A stretch of DNA of 64,000 nt from Zygnema circumcarinatum (lineage: Eukaryota > Streptophyta > Zygnematophyceae > Zygnematales > Zygnemataceae), in NCBI GenBank assembly GCA_037447605.1, contig CM074808.1, positions 1,821,008 through 1,885,007 on the forward strand, given 5' to 3'. The notes under the pieces were generated by a model. It worked only from the letters and a program-made list of their open reading frames with translations. It was not told where the DNA came from and searched no databases. Made by a program: the position numbers and the translations under genes. Shown here piece after piece: positions 1-13,000 of this stretch. The stretch's first letter is position 1. Every line of letters starts with the position of its first letter.

Positions 1-218
1 GTTCCACCATGCCGAAGATAAGAGTGTCGCCAGCAGGTTTGGCCCATCGTTTGTTTCCTTCTTAGAGTGAATGTAACTATAGACCATTGTCGGGTCTATC
101 GATTGTTTTATGCTGAAACAGATAAACTATGTAAACCATCTCTAGTCGGGTTGCTCGAATACTTCTATACTTGCGGTGAAAATTAGTGAGAAGGTGTTCC
201 CGGAATGGGCCGCTGCAG
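1..218 (+). other. Intron (and possibly the end of an upstream exon) of the 5-phosphatase gene
   Basis: No family-matching coding block could be placed here. The next supported exon begins after the acceptor TGCAG ending at 218. The family sequence just before that exon (a G-N-K block) must lie in an exon at or before the left edge. This stretch is therefore best read as intronic. Confidence 0.45.
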
Positions 219-2918
219 GGCGCTGTGGCTGTGCGAATGTCGATCTACCGCAGAACTGTATGCATTGTTAGCAGCCATTTAGCCGCCCATCAAGAAGCTG
301 TGGGGAGGCGGAACGAGGATTGGCTGAGAATCTACCACCGAATGGTTTTTGGACGGACCCTCGGAACTGTGGGGGCCGCCGCCACCTCTGTGGCACGGGT
401 GGCAGGAGGTGAGGATTTACATGGACGCATTTCATGTAGTCATGGGCTATAGGAGTGTACTAATAGAGTTACAAACGCATTGATCTTTGTTCAAAGTGAG
501 CAATACTGTACCTTTCAATTGCGTAAAAGGACAGGAAGCAGTAATAGAACTCGATCGCCACTTCAGGTTTCAATGTAAATGGTTGACCTTATGGTATGAC
601 CATCCGTTGCTGGGTCGCATCTATGTGCCTAGTAGGAAGCTATGAAGCTTATGGTCGGTGTGGTTCACTAAGTCACGACATGGGGGAGAGGTCAGTGGGA
701 GTGAAATCTGCTGTGCAGGGAATTGTGAAGGCAGCAAAAGAAGCCCATGCCCGGCGAGGCATGAGCCGCCTGACTACACCCGATATTGATGACGATACCG
801 AGCTGGATGACCTGCCAGATGTCGCCCCTCTAGAGGTCAGTCTGCTGCCAGATCACTCGCTCAGAAATGTGGACAGCAGGTTTGTTACTCAGAATGTATG
901 TTTGAAGAGCAGCTGTCTCTGCTGCTGCTTCCTCTATCGATCAGAATAATGGGTTAAAAGCTCTCTCAGTGATGGTGGTGAATGGAGTGAGCTTACCTGT
1001 GGTAGCCTGACTATGGGTTACTAATACTGATGTTTGTATATGGGGAGGAAGTGTCTGTTTTGGTTTCAAGAAGCTCTCATGAGGGTTGCTCTTTGGTGTG
1101 GCAGGAGCAAGATGACATCAAGGATGCCCTTCCCCCTGAAGTGCTTGACAGGTGCGACCTGGCGGAGGCAGACCTGTTGGTGTGGATGGGGGACTTCAAC
1201 TATCGTCTCGACAATGTGACCTTTGAAGAGGCTATAGATCTCATTCAGCAGAAGCGCTATGATCGGTTGCTGAAGAAGGATCAGCTCATGCAGGAGATGT
1301 CTTTAGGGCGGTCCTTCCAGGGCATGAGGGAGGCCAAAATCACCTTTCCACCCACATACAAGTTTGATCGTGGCGAAAGAAATGTCTTGGGTGAGCCCTC
1401 TTTTTTTAGTGAGCTCCCTTTAATTTCGTGTTTGGGATACGGAGAGAGTTGTGTGAAAGTGGTCTGCTCCACATTTTGACGCAGCTGCATGCGATTTCTA
1501 CACTGTGATGCTGTAAGGATGCCGGCCATGTTTCTGTGCCCCTAAAGTTCTGAATTGCTGTGAGCAGCATATGACTCGAGCGAGAAGCGACGCGTGCCTG
1601 CATGGTGTGATCGTGTTCTGCTTCGTGACAGCAGCGACTTTGAATTCACAGCTCCTGCCAGCTTGTCTCAACCTATCAAAGCGACTTTTGCTCGGTGAGT
1701 TTGAGGAGGCTTGTTCAGCCAATTTCATGAATATCTGCTCTTCATCCACAGCTTACGGATATGTCCTGACTCTTCGTTTCTGACATGCTCTTTGAATAGA
1801 TACGAGGCCTTGATGGAGGCTGTTGATTCGGACCACAAGCCTGTCCGCTGTGTTGTGGATGTGAACCTCGCTGTTGTGGACGAAGCTGCGCGTCGCAAAC
1901 TGTACGGACACATCTTGTACAACAACCCCGAGCTGCAACCGGCTCGAGAAACTGCCTCAAGAGTTCCGCAGATAACCACCTCCCCGCGACTGATTCTGTT
2001 GGATGGGCGGAATGGTGCTGTTCTTCGCGTGACAAACGAGGGCAAGGAAGCAGCCCTCTTCTGTCTGCAAAGTGAAGGGCAAGTGCCGGCAGAGCACTGC
2101 GTGTGCGGACTCAAAACTCATGGGAGGGTAACAAGCCAACCTCAGCGGCTTGGACGGGGCTTCCCCAGCTGGTTGCAGGTGGATGCTGATTCACACTTTT
2201 CCAGTTGCGAATGTCACAATGCATCTACCGTTGTCGTCTGCAAAGTATTATGTAGCAATGCAGCTAATGAAGTCAGACTTCAATAGCTGCTGCATTCTGT
2301 TCTACCAGAGGTGCTACCTGTTTGATGTCATTCGAGGAAATCTTCGTCTCGCAGCTACACCTTTGTCGGCGTGCTTGTTGTTTTTGAAGTGCTGAAGCTG
2401 ACACCATCTTGACATTTCCGGAGTTTGGATGGCAGTTGGTGCCTGCAGCAGGGGTCATCCCTCCCGAGCAGACAGTGAGCATCGACGTTCTCTATGCTGA
2501 TCGCGGTCCCGAAGGAACAATAAGCAATGGCTTGCGCGGGGAGGCGGCGAAGGACAACTCTGTCCTGCTTGTGTTGGAAACGAGGGGGGGCCTTGGGGCT
2601 GCCAGTCGGCAGCAGCGCATATGCGTCTGCCATGGAGAGATGGCGAGTCGGCTTCTGAAAGAAAGCTCCTCCGCTCGGTTGTCTCCTGCCACTCTGCGCG
2701 TGCCAAGCTCAGGCACATCTTCGCAGCAAGCAGAACGTAAAGAGCCTATTGATACCGCTGTGAGGTCGGCCTCAGCTTCCTTGCAGCCCCCAGCTGCGGT
2801 GAACTCCAACCAACCTTCTCCAGCTGTTTCCAGTGCCGCTCAATCGACCAACCAGCCGGCAACTCCACCAGTTAAACCTCCTGACGTTTCCTTCCCTGAT
2901 CTGGTGTTTTGGGACTGA
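219..2918 (+). CDS. FRA3: Type II inositol polyphosphate 5-phosphatase, FRA3 clade (5'-partial)
   Basis: Expected to remove the 5-phosphate from phosphoinositides or soluble inositol phosphates; FRA3 in Arabidopsis affects actin organisation and secondary walls. Exons: 219-408, 696-835, 1105-1390, 1568-1694, 1800-2178, 2436-2918. They join in phase to 534 residues, all GT-AG. Visible motifs are the S-H-L-A-A-H block in the first exon, WMGDFNYRL (metal and phosphate site), PPTYKF, RVPAWCDRVL and SDHKPVR, the complete Mg-dependent 5-phosphatase core. After it comes the FRA3-type C-terminal extension (FPSWLQ, VPAAGVIPPEQ), then a Ser/Pro/Gln-rich tail of about 100 residues. The N-terminal WD40 region expected in this clade lies outside the window, so clade assignment rests on the C-terminal half. 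It converges on the DHAR gene. Confidence 0.9.
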
Positions 2919-4254
2919 GAGTCTTCCATCTGCAACTCAAACTTGTCAATTTACGTCTGGAGGCATGGGATGAAGAGTCGAGGAAATTCAATTTAGATTA
3001 GTGTATGTGAATACATTGGTTAGGTCTATATCCCTTTTTTTAGGTTATCGTATTTTTTTAACTCAGTGCTGACTTTAGAACACCTTGTCGTTATTCCATG
3101 TACACCCCCGAAACTCCATTTTGTTTGTTATCCGGCCGTCATGTATGAATAGCCTTGAAACGTCCTTGCTATCGAAGTTGAAGATATTAGTTATCGTGCT
3201 CGCCTTACAGTCTAGGCCCTTTTCGTAGCTTTCATTTGTTGTTGTTATGCATTTCAAGGAGAGTACATCGAAGTACTATACTTTCCGCCAGCTATTCGGT
3301 ACGTCTTGCAGCAGCAAGTAGGGAGGAAGTTTGTTCAATAAGAGGTTTTTGATGGATGCAGTGTGTACAGATGCATGGCAATCATCGATGGGTTAACCCT
3401 GTGTAGATGTCTTTCGTCAACCGAGTGCTTCTCAAAACATTAGCGATAAGGCAGGTCGTGCCCTGAACCGAAGCTCACCTGTATTGCTCAGTGGTTCCTT
3501 TTGCCATGTTGGATATTGCTGTCGGAAACTGTAAGACAGGGCCAACGCCTGCAGTCTTTGCCGCCTCCTCGATGCGTTTGTGTAGCGCACAGCAGTTCTG
3601 ACTGACTCAGCACGAAGGTCGAAAGAAAGGTTCTACCGAGGTCCGGAAGGTCCGCGCGTGCGTTTTTGCCATCTTCTCTGTCAGTCCCACCACAGCTCTG
3701 AGCTCTGCTAGACTCGCCTCTGCTCAATGGCACATCAGGGACGCGCCGCGGCAATTGTCAGCAAGCATCAAGTGGCAGCTTTGGAGTACCCCAAGGATTG
3801 CCACAAAGTTTAGAAGGACATGAAGGCAACGACTATGCAGTGACACTAGTGGAGAGCCAAGAAAGTAAAAAGTGCTCAGAAATGGCACAACTACAATACC
3901 GCAACATATAGTGAATGCATTGGCCTGCACGATTGCCGGCTGAAGCTGCAGGCATGAAAGTTGATGCACTTAGAGAGACAACCCATGGGGAGAGTTTGTA
4001 CGTGAGCAGCATCAGAGCGCGAAGAACGAGCATTGAAGGAGCCTCTCGCATAATCAACAGGAAGGTCTCAATTTTTTATCGGACACAAAATAAAAATACA
4101 GAGACATAAGCTATCCGATTTAGTTCTGCACACAACTAGATGCCAGGAATTGTGCCTGTAATATGGTGGTTCCGCCCCTGTACGTGCTGTTTATTTCTTC
4201 CTTCCTGGACCAGTACAGCCGTGAACCTTATCCACGGTACCCTAACAATACGCC
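2919..4254. other. 3'-flanking region between convergent 5-phosphatase and DHAR genes
   Basis: This holds the 3' UTR of the 5-phosphatase and, at its right end, that of DHAR. On the minus strand an AATAAA lies at 4190-4195, about 60 nt past the DHAR stop, a plausible poly(A) signal. The small ORFs here match no family I recognise and have no supporting splice structure. I see no RNA gene or repeat. Confidence 0.5.
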
Positions 4255-6492
<2,238 letters not shown>

Positions 6493-6555
6493 GGCCGCGC
6501 GCTCGCCGCTCTCCGCCCGCGCGAGGGACGGGCCATGGCGGAGGGGAGGGCCTCG

Positions 6556-6589
6556 CACGTGTGAGCTTGGCGGGGGCGCTGTCCACGTG
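6556..6589. promoter_or_regulatory. Two G-box (CACGTG) elements upstream of DHAR
   Basis: CACGTG occurs at 6556-6561 and 6584-6589, about 65-95 bp upstream of the DHAR start codon. G-box/ABRE cores bind plant bZIP and bHLH factors and are common in light- and stress-responsive promoters, which fits an antioxidant gene. Function here is inferred from position only. Confidence 0.5.
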
Positions 6590-6700
6590 GCCACCACGCC
6601 TGACACCCGCAGGCTCGGGACGGATAACTCAATATCGAGGAATAATATCGATTCCAATATAAATGAATACGGTACGGTAAGATGAGATACGATACAATAA

Positions 6701-7131
6701 GGGTGCGTTTTCCAACATTTTAACGAATGCTGATGTGGTTCAGCCTTGCTGATGTCACGTGCGAAGGGTTGAGCGGGTTCGCGATAGGCGGCGCTAAATA
6801 ATTCAGATCTCACTTTCGTGCCCGAATAGAAAAATGGGGTAGACTAGAGAGATCCAAATTACCAACGAAATAACGACACGTGGCACTCCGTGCTTTGCCG
6901 ACACTTGGCATTCGTGGTTCAGACTGTGCCACGTAGACGCCACATGGCGCCTTCTCTTTGGTGGAAGTGGCGCCCTCCGGCATTCAGCCGGCTCACACGT
7001 TTGTTTGAACAGTTTTTATTCAACATCGTTCAACAGGTTGAATGAAGAAACTTTGTTTCGGAGGTTTGCGAACTCTCCGCCGCGGATTCCAACTTTTTCA
7101 TTCAACTAAGTTGAACCATGAACACGCACCC
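6701..7131. mobile_element. Tourist/PIF-Harbinger-like MITE, 431 bp
   Basis: The left end reads GGGTGCGTTTTC and the right end is its near-perfect inverted copy (GAACACGCACCC, 11 of 12 matching). The element is flanked on both sides by TAA (6698-6700 and 7132-7134), the target-site duplication typical of PIF/Harbinger elements; GGG-starting termini are also typical. It has no transposase ORF, so it is non-autonomous. Its interior carries an ACACGTGGC-type G-box and several GTTCAA/TTGAAC words. Confidence 0.75.
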
Positions 7132-7184
7132 TAAGGTCCTACTTCCTGCAACCTCCTTCAAACTTTGCTGACGCGGTCCAACTT

Positions 7185-7600
7185 TGCTGACGTAATCGCG
7201 CAAGTGCGAAGTGGGGCGTTGAATGAACCTCTCTAAATTCGGGTCTCGCCTTTGTACCCGAATATCAAAAATGGGGTAAATAAGGAAGTTTAATTCCAAT
7301 GAAAAACGGACACGTGGCATGTCACGCTGCGCTCGGACATTTCGGGCAGCCAATCGGGCAGCTTCGAACAGCTCCGGCATTCGTCGTTGACGTTTCGGAA
7401 GTGCCACGTAGACACCACGTGGCATTTTCTCGTTGGCCCTAGCGACACCCTCCGGCTTTCACCCGCCTTCCAACCGGCTCGCACTTGGCGGACGGTTGAA
7501 ATTCAGCAGTTGAAAACTTCGTTTCCGAGGTTGCAAACTTTCCGCCTCAGTTTGCAACTTCGGAGCTTCAACCGGTTGAAGGCGCTTTTTGGGGACTCTT
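7185..7600. repeat. Diverged second copy of the adjacent MITE interior
   Basis: This stretch aligns in order with the element to its left: TTTGCTGACGTAAT, AAGTGCGAAG, TACCCGAATAT, AAAAATGGGGTAAA, GACACGTGGCA, GTGCCACGTAGAC, ACCCTCCGGC and AACTTCGTTTCCGAGGTT each have a counterpart about 400-440 bp upstream. No clean terminal repeats or target duplication are visible, so it is an older or truncated relative. It contains two CACGTGG words. Confidence 0.6.
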
Positions 7601-9795
7601 CAAACCTGTACGGGACTCCTCGTGCTTTGCCTTTTTCCAAATCATACGACTTCTTCCTTTCCCTACCCGGTTGTAATAAAACTGATTATTTGAAAAAAAA
7701 AAAAAAGGGTTGAGATTCAGAGATTGAATGAGATCGAGAACGACCTTTGTGGCGCAGGTAGCATCGCGGATGTAGAGGAGGCTGGTTTGACTTTGATCCC
7801 CCCTTTAAGAAGCTAAAAGAGGTTGTCCCTTCACCCTATTGCCCTCAAGAGGGCTTCTTCGAGTACTCCTCGGTAGTCTGGACTGCATGGAGAGATATTG
7901 CTTCGGCAAACTAGTAGAGAAGAAGAAGCCTTTCATCACACCTCCTGTACACAAACGCCAAACTTTTGTATGGTAGCCTCCAAAGCAACTTTTTCACCTC
8001 CTTTGGTAGAGTCGACTCTCAAAAAGTCACCCGAAAAGCATCTCCTCTCACGAGCAGCTCTTACTCCAAACCATCTTAAAGTGCCCGCCAACGCACCGCT
8101 TACTCATACTTCTCTAAGTGGAAGCGGCAATGTAACTATGAATGAACCTCTGCCATGACACCGGCCATGGCCGCCTGTAGGCTTGGCACTAGCCCAGTCA
8201 CCCCCAGGTTGGTTCTGTCCTCTGCCGGCCCGTGGAGAGCCTTCCCTCTGCCCTTTCTCTCTAAGCTGCTGCGACAGTCCCACTCCTGTTTTGCCTCAAT
8301 CCTGCCAAGCGCCAAATGTAAGTCCCCAATCGAGGTATGATTCAACTCGAGGTGTCCATGGCAGAAACAAGGTGAAGTCTAGCTGGCCTACAGTGATTCC
8401 ATGGGCTCACAGGCTTCCATGCACGAATGTAAATGGATGTGGCGCAAAAAGCCACCTGGAAGCACACAATTCTCGACCCACTTGGAAGGGTACCCTTCCC
8501 ACGAAGTCCGGTAAGAAGGGCGCTTGGCAGCTTAATTGCGCATGCCACATGTAAAGTTGGTAATCGTCTGATCGTAATTGATCCACGAACTGCTTAAACG
8601 GCTCCGCACTGCAGCCCAAAAGTAGACAGTATGAATAGATCTATGAGCTGGAAATAAAATTTATACTGGCATCAAACTCTAGCGCAAAGCGAAAGACATT
8701 CTGGGAAACGTCTCAACAACTGGCAAAATTACATGAAGAATTCTCGACAGTATTGTAGGTGGCAATGGGTACACCATCCGCCTCCTCTTAGACATTCCAG
8801 CGATGGCTCCCCTTTTTTTCCCAACTTGTAGAATTCACGAAAAGGGACCGGGAATCATTTTAGGGTCATGTAATCCGCACCACCAGCAAAAAAACTTGTC
8901 ATGCTGAGGGCAGATGCTGATGCTGTACCAAATAACTTATTGAGTCAAGCCTCTATCGAGACGGAAAGAGACGAAACCCCCTACTTCATTCAACAACCCA
9001 AAAATACAGGAATGGATCCCCATTGCGGCAATGACTTAGATGTCTTCATCGGCCCTCCCACGAATCTGGATCTCCTGGCAGCCTTACAATGCAATCATCT
9101 CACTTGTGCGCGCCCTAGATAGAATGTCGTCATATTCACACTATTTAAACCAGTTATCATCCGGCGGTCCATCAGGGCCTCGACACTCAAGCCGGAAATG
9201 CAATTCTCATCGAAGGTCGATATTTAACGTCTCATTGAGAAGACCTACCTTCACTTCAAGCGTACAGAACAGGGCATCTTCACTCGAGCTCCCATGGAGC
9301 TCAGCAATCTGCTTACGAGATTCTTGCAGATAGTCGCAGACACGCTGTTCCCAAAGGTGCAAGCATATATCGTTCCCAGAATGTCAAGGTAGGAAGTAGA
9401 GGCAAAGGGGAAAGAGAGAAGACATAAAGTTTGTAGGAACATGAAAGACGTTGAAGCACGCATCTGTACGAGATATGAGATAGGGGCAAGAAGCAATAGA
9501 GAAAAGCAAGAATTGGAGGTGTCTAACAGGAGGCGAGAATGGGAAATCAGGAAACCAAAGCTGTTAGGCATAGCAGAAAAGGCAGCAAGAGCTGGGGGTC
9601 AAAAAAACGAAAGCATGGGAGAGGCAGCCAGAGGACGTGAAAGGAGAGAGGGTTTCTTCTGTCTCTCTTTCAATACTGTCACAAGCAAGCGAAAACCTAA
9701 GCAGAACATACACTAACCAAGACAGCACCGCGAAATTTCCTCTAACCCCACCTCGCCCTGCCTGCAGGAGAGGGTGAAGAGAGAGCGAGAGAGAG
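7601..9795. other. Unassigned gene-poor DNA with short, unrecognised ORFs
   Basis: An A-run of 14 near 7692 follows a Harbinger-like remnant. A plus-strand ORF at 8901-9122 (73 codons) and, after stops, an open stretch at about 9200-9390 read like protein but match no family I know. They could be decayed coding or transposon sequence. The right end (9720-9795) is the GA-rich start of the INTS3 promoter. No RNA gene is recognisable. Confidence 0.35.
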
Positions 9796-9887
9796 ATGGG
9801 GCCGACGCAGGAGCAGCGCGGGAGCACGGGGCCGCCCGAGCGAGCGGGCGCCACCTGGCGCCGTACACTCCCTCTCCCCCCGGGAAG

Positions 9888-9895
9888 CATAAAAG
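9888..9895 (+). promoter_or_regulatory. TATA-like box of INTS3
   Basis: CATAAAAG sits in otherwise GC-rich DNA about 125 bp before the preferred INTS3 start codon. If used, transcription would begin near 9920, downstream of the in-frame ATG at 9796, which supports the start at 10018. Confidence 0.4.
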
Positions 9896-10017
9896 CGCAG
9901 CGGCGGAGAGCGTGCGCGGAGGGGGGGAGGGAGGAAGGCGGGGAGGGGGCGAGGGAGGGAGGAGAGGGAGGAGCAGGTCCGCGGTGGCAGGCAGGGCGGG
10001 CAAGCTGCAGGCCCGCC

Positions 10018-13000
10018 ATGCCTCTGGCGGTGGAGACTCGCAGCTCCGTGGAGAGCTCTGCGCAGCAGGGGAGCAGGCTGCTGGCGAGAGGCCCATACGA
10101 CGGCAGTGACGAGCTGGAGAGGGGCATGGTGGCAAGCGCAGGGAGGCTGCAGAGCGTGCTAGGAGGCAGCGAGGGGAGGATACACTCGTGGCTGCAGGAG
10201 CGTGTGAGTGAGGGAGACAAGCAGCACGCAGACGTGGTGACCGGGTTGCTGCATGGCATCCTCACAGACGCTCAGGCGGGCTCCAAGCTGATGGGCTACA
10301 TGACGTCGATTACAAGGGATGGCTATGCAGCTTGTTTGGCCACATTGCAGCGTCTGGTGATGGAAAAGTGGGGGAAGCTGTTGGAAGGCTCGCGGGCACA
10401 GATTGTATGGATGGTGAGGCAGCTGGTTCCGCTGGCGGTGAATGAGCTCGACCAGCTCTGCTTTTGTCTGCTGCGGCAGGTGGCAGGGGGAGACTTGAGC
10501 CCCAGCAATGTATGGCTTGCGTCTCAGCTGCTGGACATTCTCTGTAGCAATCGCACCTGGGTGTACAGTAGTTCCATTCTACTTACCACAGCATTGTATA
10601 CATTTCTGCGCCTTCTCCCAGACCATGCAAGCGCCCGTGCGCCAGGTTTAGCGGAGCTTAGGCAAAACGAGGCAGCTTTTTGCTGCCAAGTCCTCAAGGA
10701 AAGGTTTCAAGACTGCCTGGTGATAGGACGAGACCTTGTGCGGTTGCTTCAGGACGTTGCAGCCTTGCCTGAGTTTGAGGCTATTTGGAGGGACCTTTTA
10801 AACAATCCAGCAGGATTTCAGGCTCCTTTCTCGGACCTTGCACAGCTCTATGTGGTGAGAACCCCCACACGCTACTTGACATCAAGGGTCACTCCGGACA
10901 TGGAGACCCAGCTGCGCTTCATGCTTACGCATGTGCGCATGGGCAACCAAAGGCGTTATCAAGCATGGTTTGCACAGCGCTTCCTCGCAACCCCTGAAAG
11001 TGAGACTTTAGTTTGTGACCTTATTCGTTTTATCTGCTGCACTGTCCACCCTCCCAACCAGATATTGCAATCTGACATTGTGCCGAGATGGGCTGTTGTC
11101 GGTTGGCTACTAAAATGCTGCAAGAGCTCCCACGTCGAGGCAAATGCCAAATTAGCCCTCTTCTATGATTGGCTCTTCTTCATGAGCAAGACAGATAACA
11201 TCATGAATATCGAGCCTGCCATTCTCCTCATGGTTCACTCCATTCCTAAATATGTAGACATGACCAATTCTCTTCTTGACTTTCTCTTCCTCCTAATGGA
11301 GAATTATGACACTCAGCATAAGGATCTCATCCAGCGGGGTGTAGCAAGCTCTGTGGATATTTTGGTGGGGAAAGGCGTAGTGCGCTCTTTAGAGCCTCTG
11401 GCGACCAGTCCTCTTGTTGCACAGGTCCTGCGTGATAAGTTGCATTCCTACTTTCCTGCTCACTGCAAGACATCCGACATTTCAGTGCCCCATCCCATTC
11501 TGCATCCTTCTCCAGACTTGGCGAGGTCAGGGCACGTTAACAACCTGATTAGTACCGGGCCTCCTGCAATTGGCGACACAGGAATCGGTTCGCAAGGTTC
11601 TGGGCCCACGGCAGGGGGAGGAAGGACGGTGCAAGGAACTGAAACTTCCGTAGGGGCCTCCAGAGAGGGGCCGCAAGGATCTGGCCAGCCAGGGGTTGGA
11701 CGGGGAAAGCCAATGCAGCCTTCGCAGCCTGTGTTGAATGTGGAGAAGGGTTTAGGAGGAGGGACAACCCCGGGGAAACGCAAGCGTGGAGTTTCTGTTG
11801 AAGAGGCTTCTGCTGAGTTGAAGGCCTCTTTGGATTGGTTTGCTGAAGCAGTTAGTACGGGGGTGGATACTGCTGTCCCTGCCCTTGAGCAGGTACTGCA
11901 GCTTTACACCACAACATGGGATAGCCTAGGAGACGGGTCTACGGAGAAGCGCGCACGTGGTTCTTCAGGAGGACTTCTAAATGGCCATCTGAACCATGTG
12001 TTGGAAGCTTCAGCCTTCGCCCCATCCTCTATGGCACAGCAATTGGCAGAGATAGTGGGAAAGGCAGGCTACCAGCTGTTTGCACCATTACGGAAGATAC
12101 CGAGCAATGAACCAGAGGCTAACGAGACAGGCTCCCTGACTTCCACGATTCTACGGCTGTTCGTAGTGACACGACATCCACAGCTTCGTCGTATTCTTCT
12201 CCATTGGCAGGCACAAGGGCGTAATGTGAACCCAAGGTTGCTCTGCCATGTTGCCCGACTAGCAGAAGAATTGGAGCAGGAGGTCCCCACATCAACGACG
12301 GTAGATGGCCTCAGCTCCAACGCCCCAGCCGAGCACAGCGCTGATGGAATTGAGGGAGAGGGGCAAGAGAACAAAGGTGGACTTATTTTAGAGTCAGATA
12401 ATTTCATTAAGACCGAAGGTGGGAAAGGCCTCGGAGGGGCTGAGCTGCTGGAGAGTGCAAAGGCGGAGAGCATAGCAGTTCATGAACGAGGCCAGAGTGG
12501 GGCCAGTGCAGGACCATCGTCGGAAGGTGGACAGGAGGAAGAAGCAGATGGAGAAGCTCCTCTCAATAAAGGGTTTGATAGAGGATCTCGTCTGGGAATA
12601 CTGAACATGGATCTGCACACGCATGGGCAGGCTGCGGTTAAGAAAGCATTCCAAGCGTATGAGGAGTTCCTACGCGATGTCGGAAACGGGCCACCGTTGC
12701 CACACACAAGTGCAGCTGTGGGATTACGGGGATCAGCTGATGGTGCGGCTACTAAAGTGAAAGGGGAAGAGGGTGAAGGAGGCTGTGAGGAAAGAGCAGT
12801 TTTACTTTTGAGCGCGCTGGAAACATGCTTGCTCTGGAATGCATATCGACTACTGCGAGTGCTGCCGTCAGTCTTTCGCTACCTCCCACACATGACTTCA
12901 GGCCGGGAAGCAGTCGTCAGACTCCTGCTGGGAGTGGCTGATCCACAGGAGATAGCGGCTATAGAAGCATCTCTTGCACTAGGGGAGTATGACGTGATTG

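Noticed and set aside
9564-10265. 233-codon minus-strand ORF opposite the INTS3 start
   Set aside because: It is an antisense shadow of GA-rich promoter and INTS3 coding sequence with low-complexity Ser/Pro/Leu composition.
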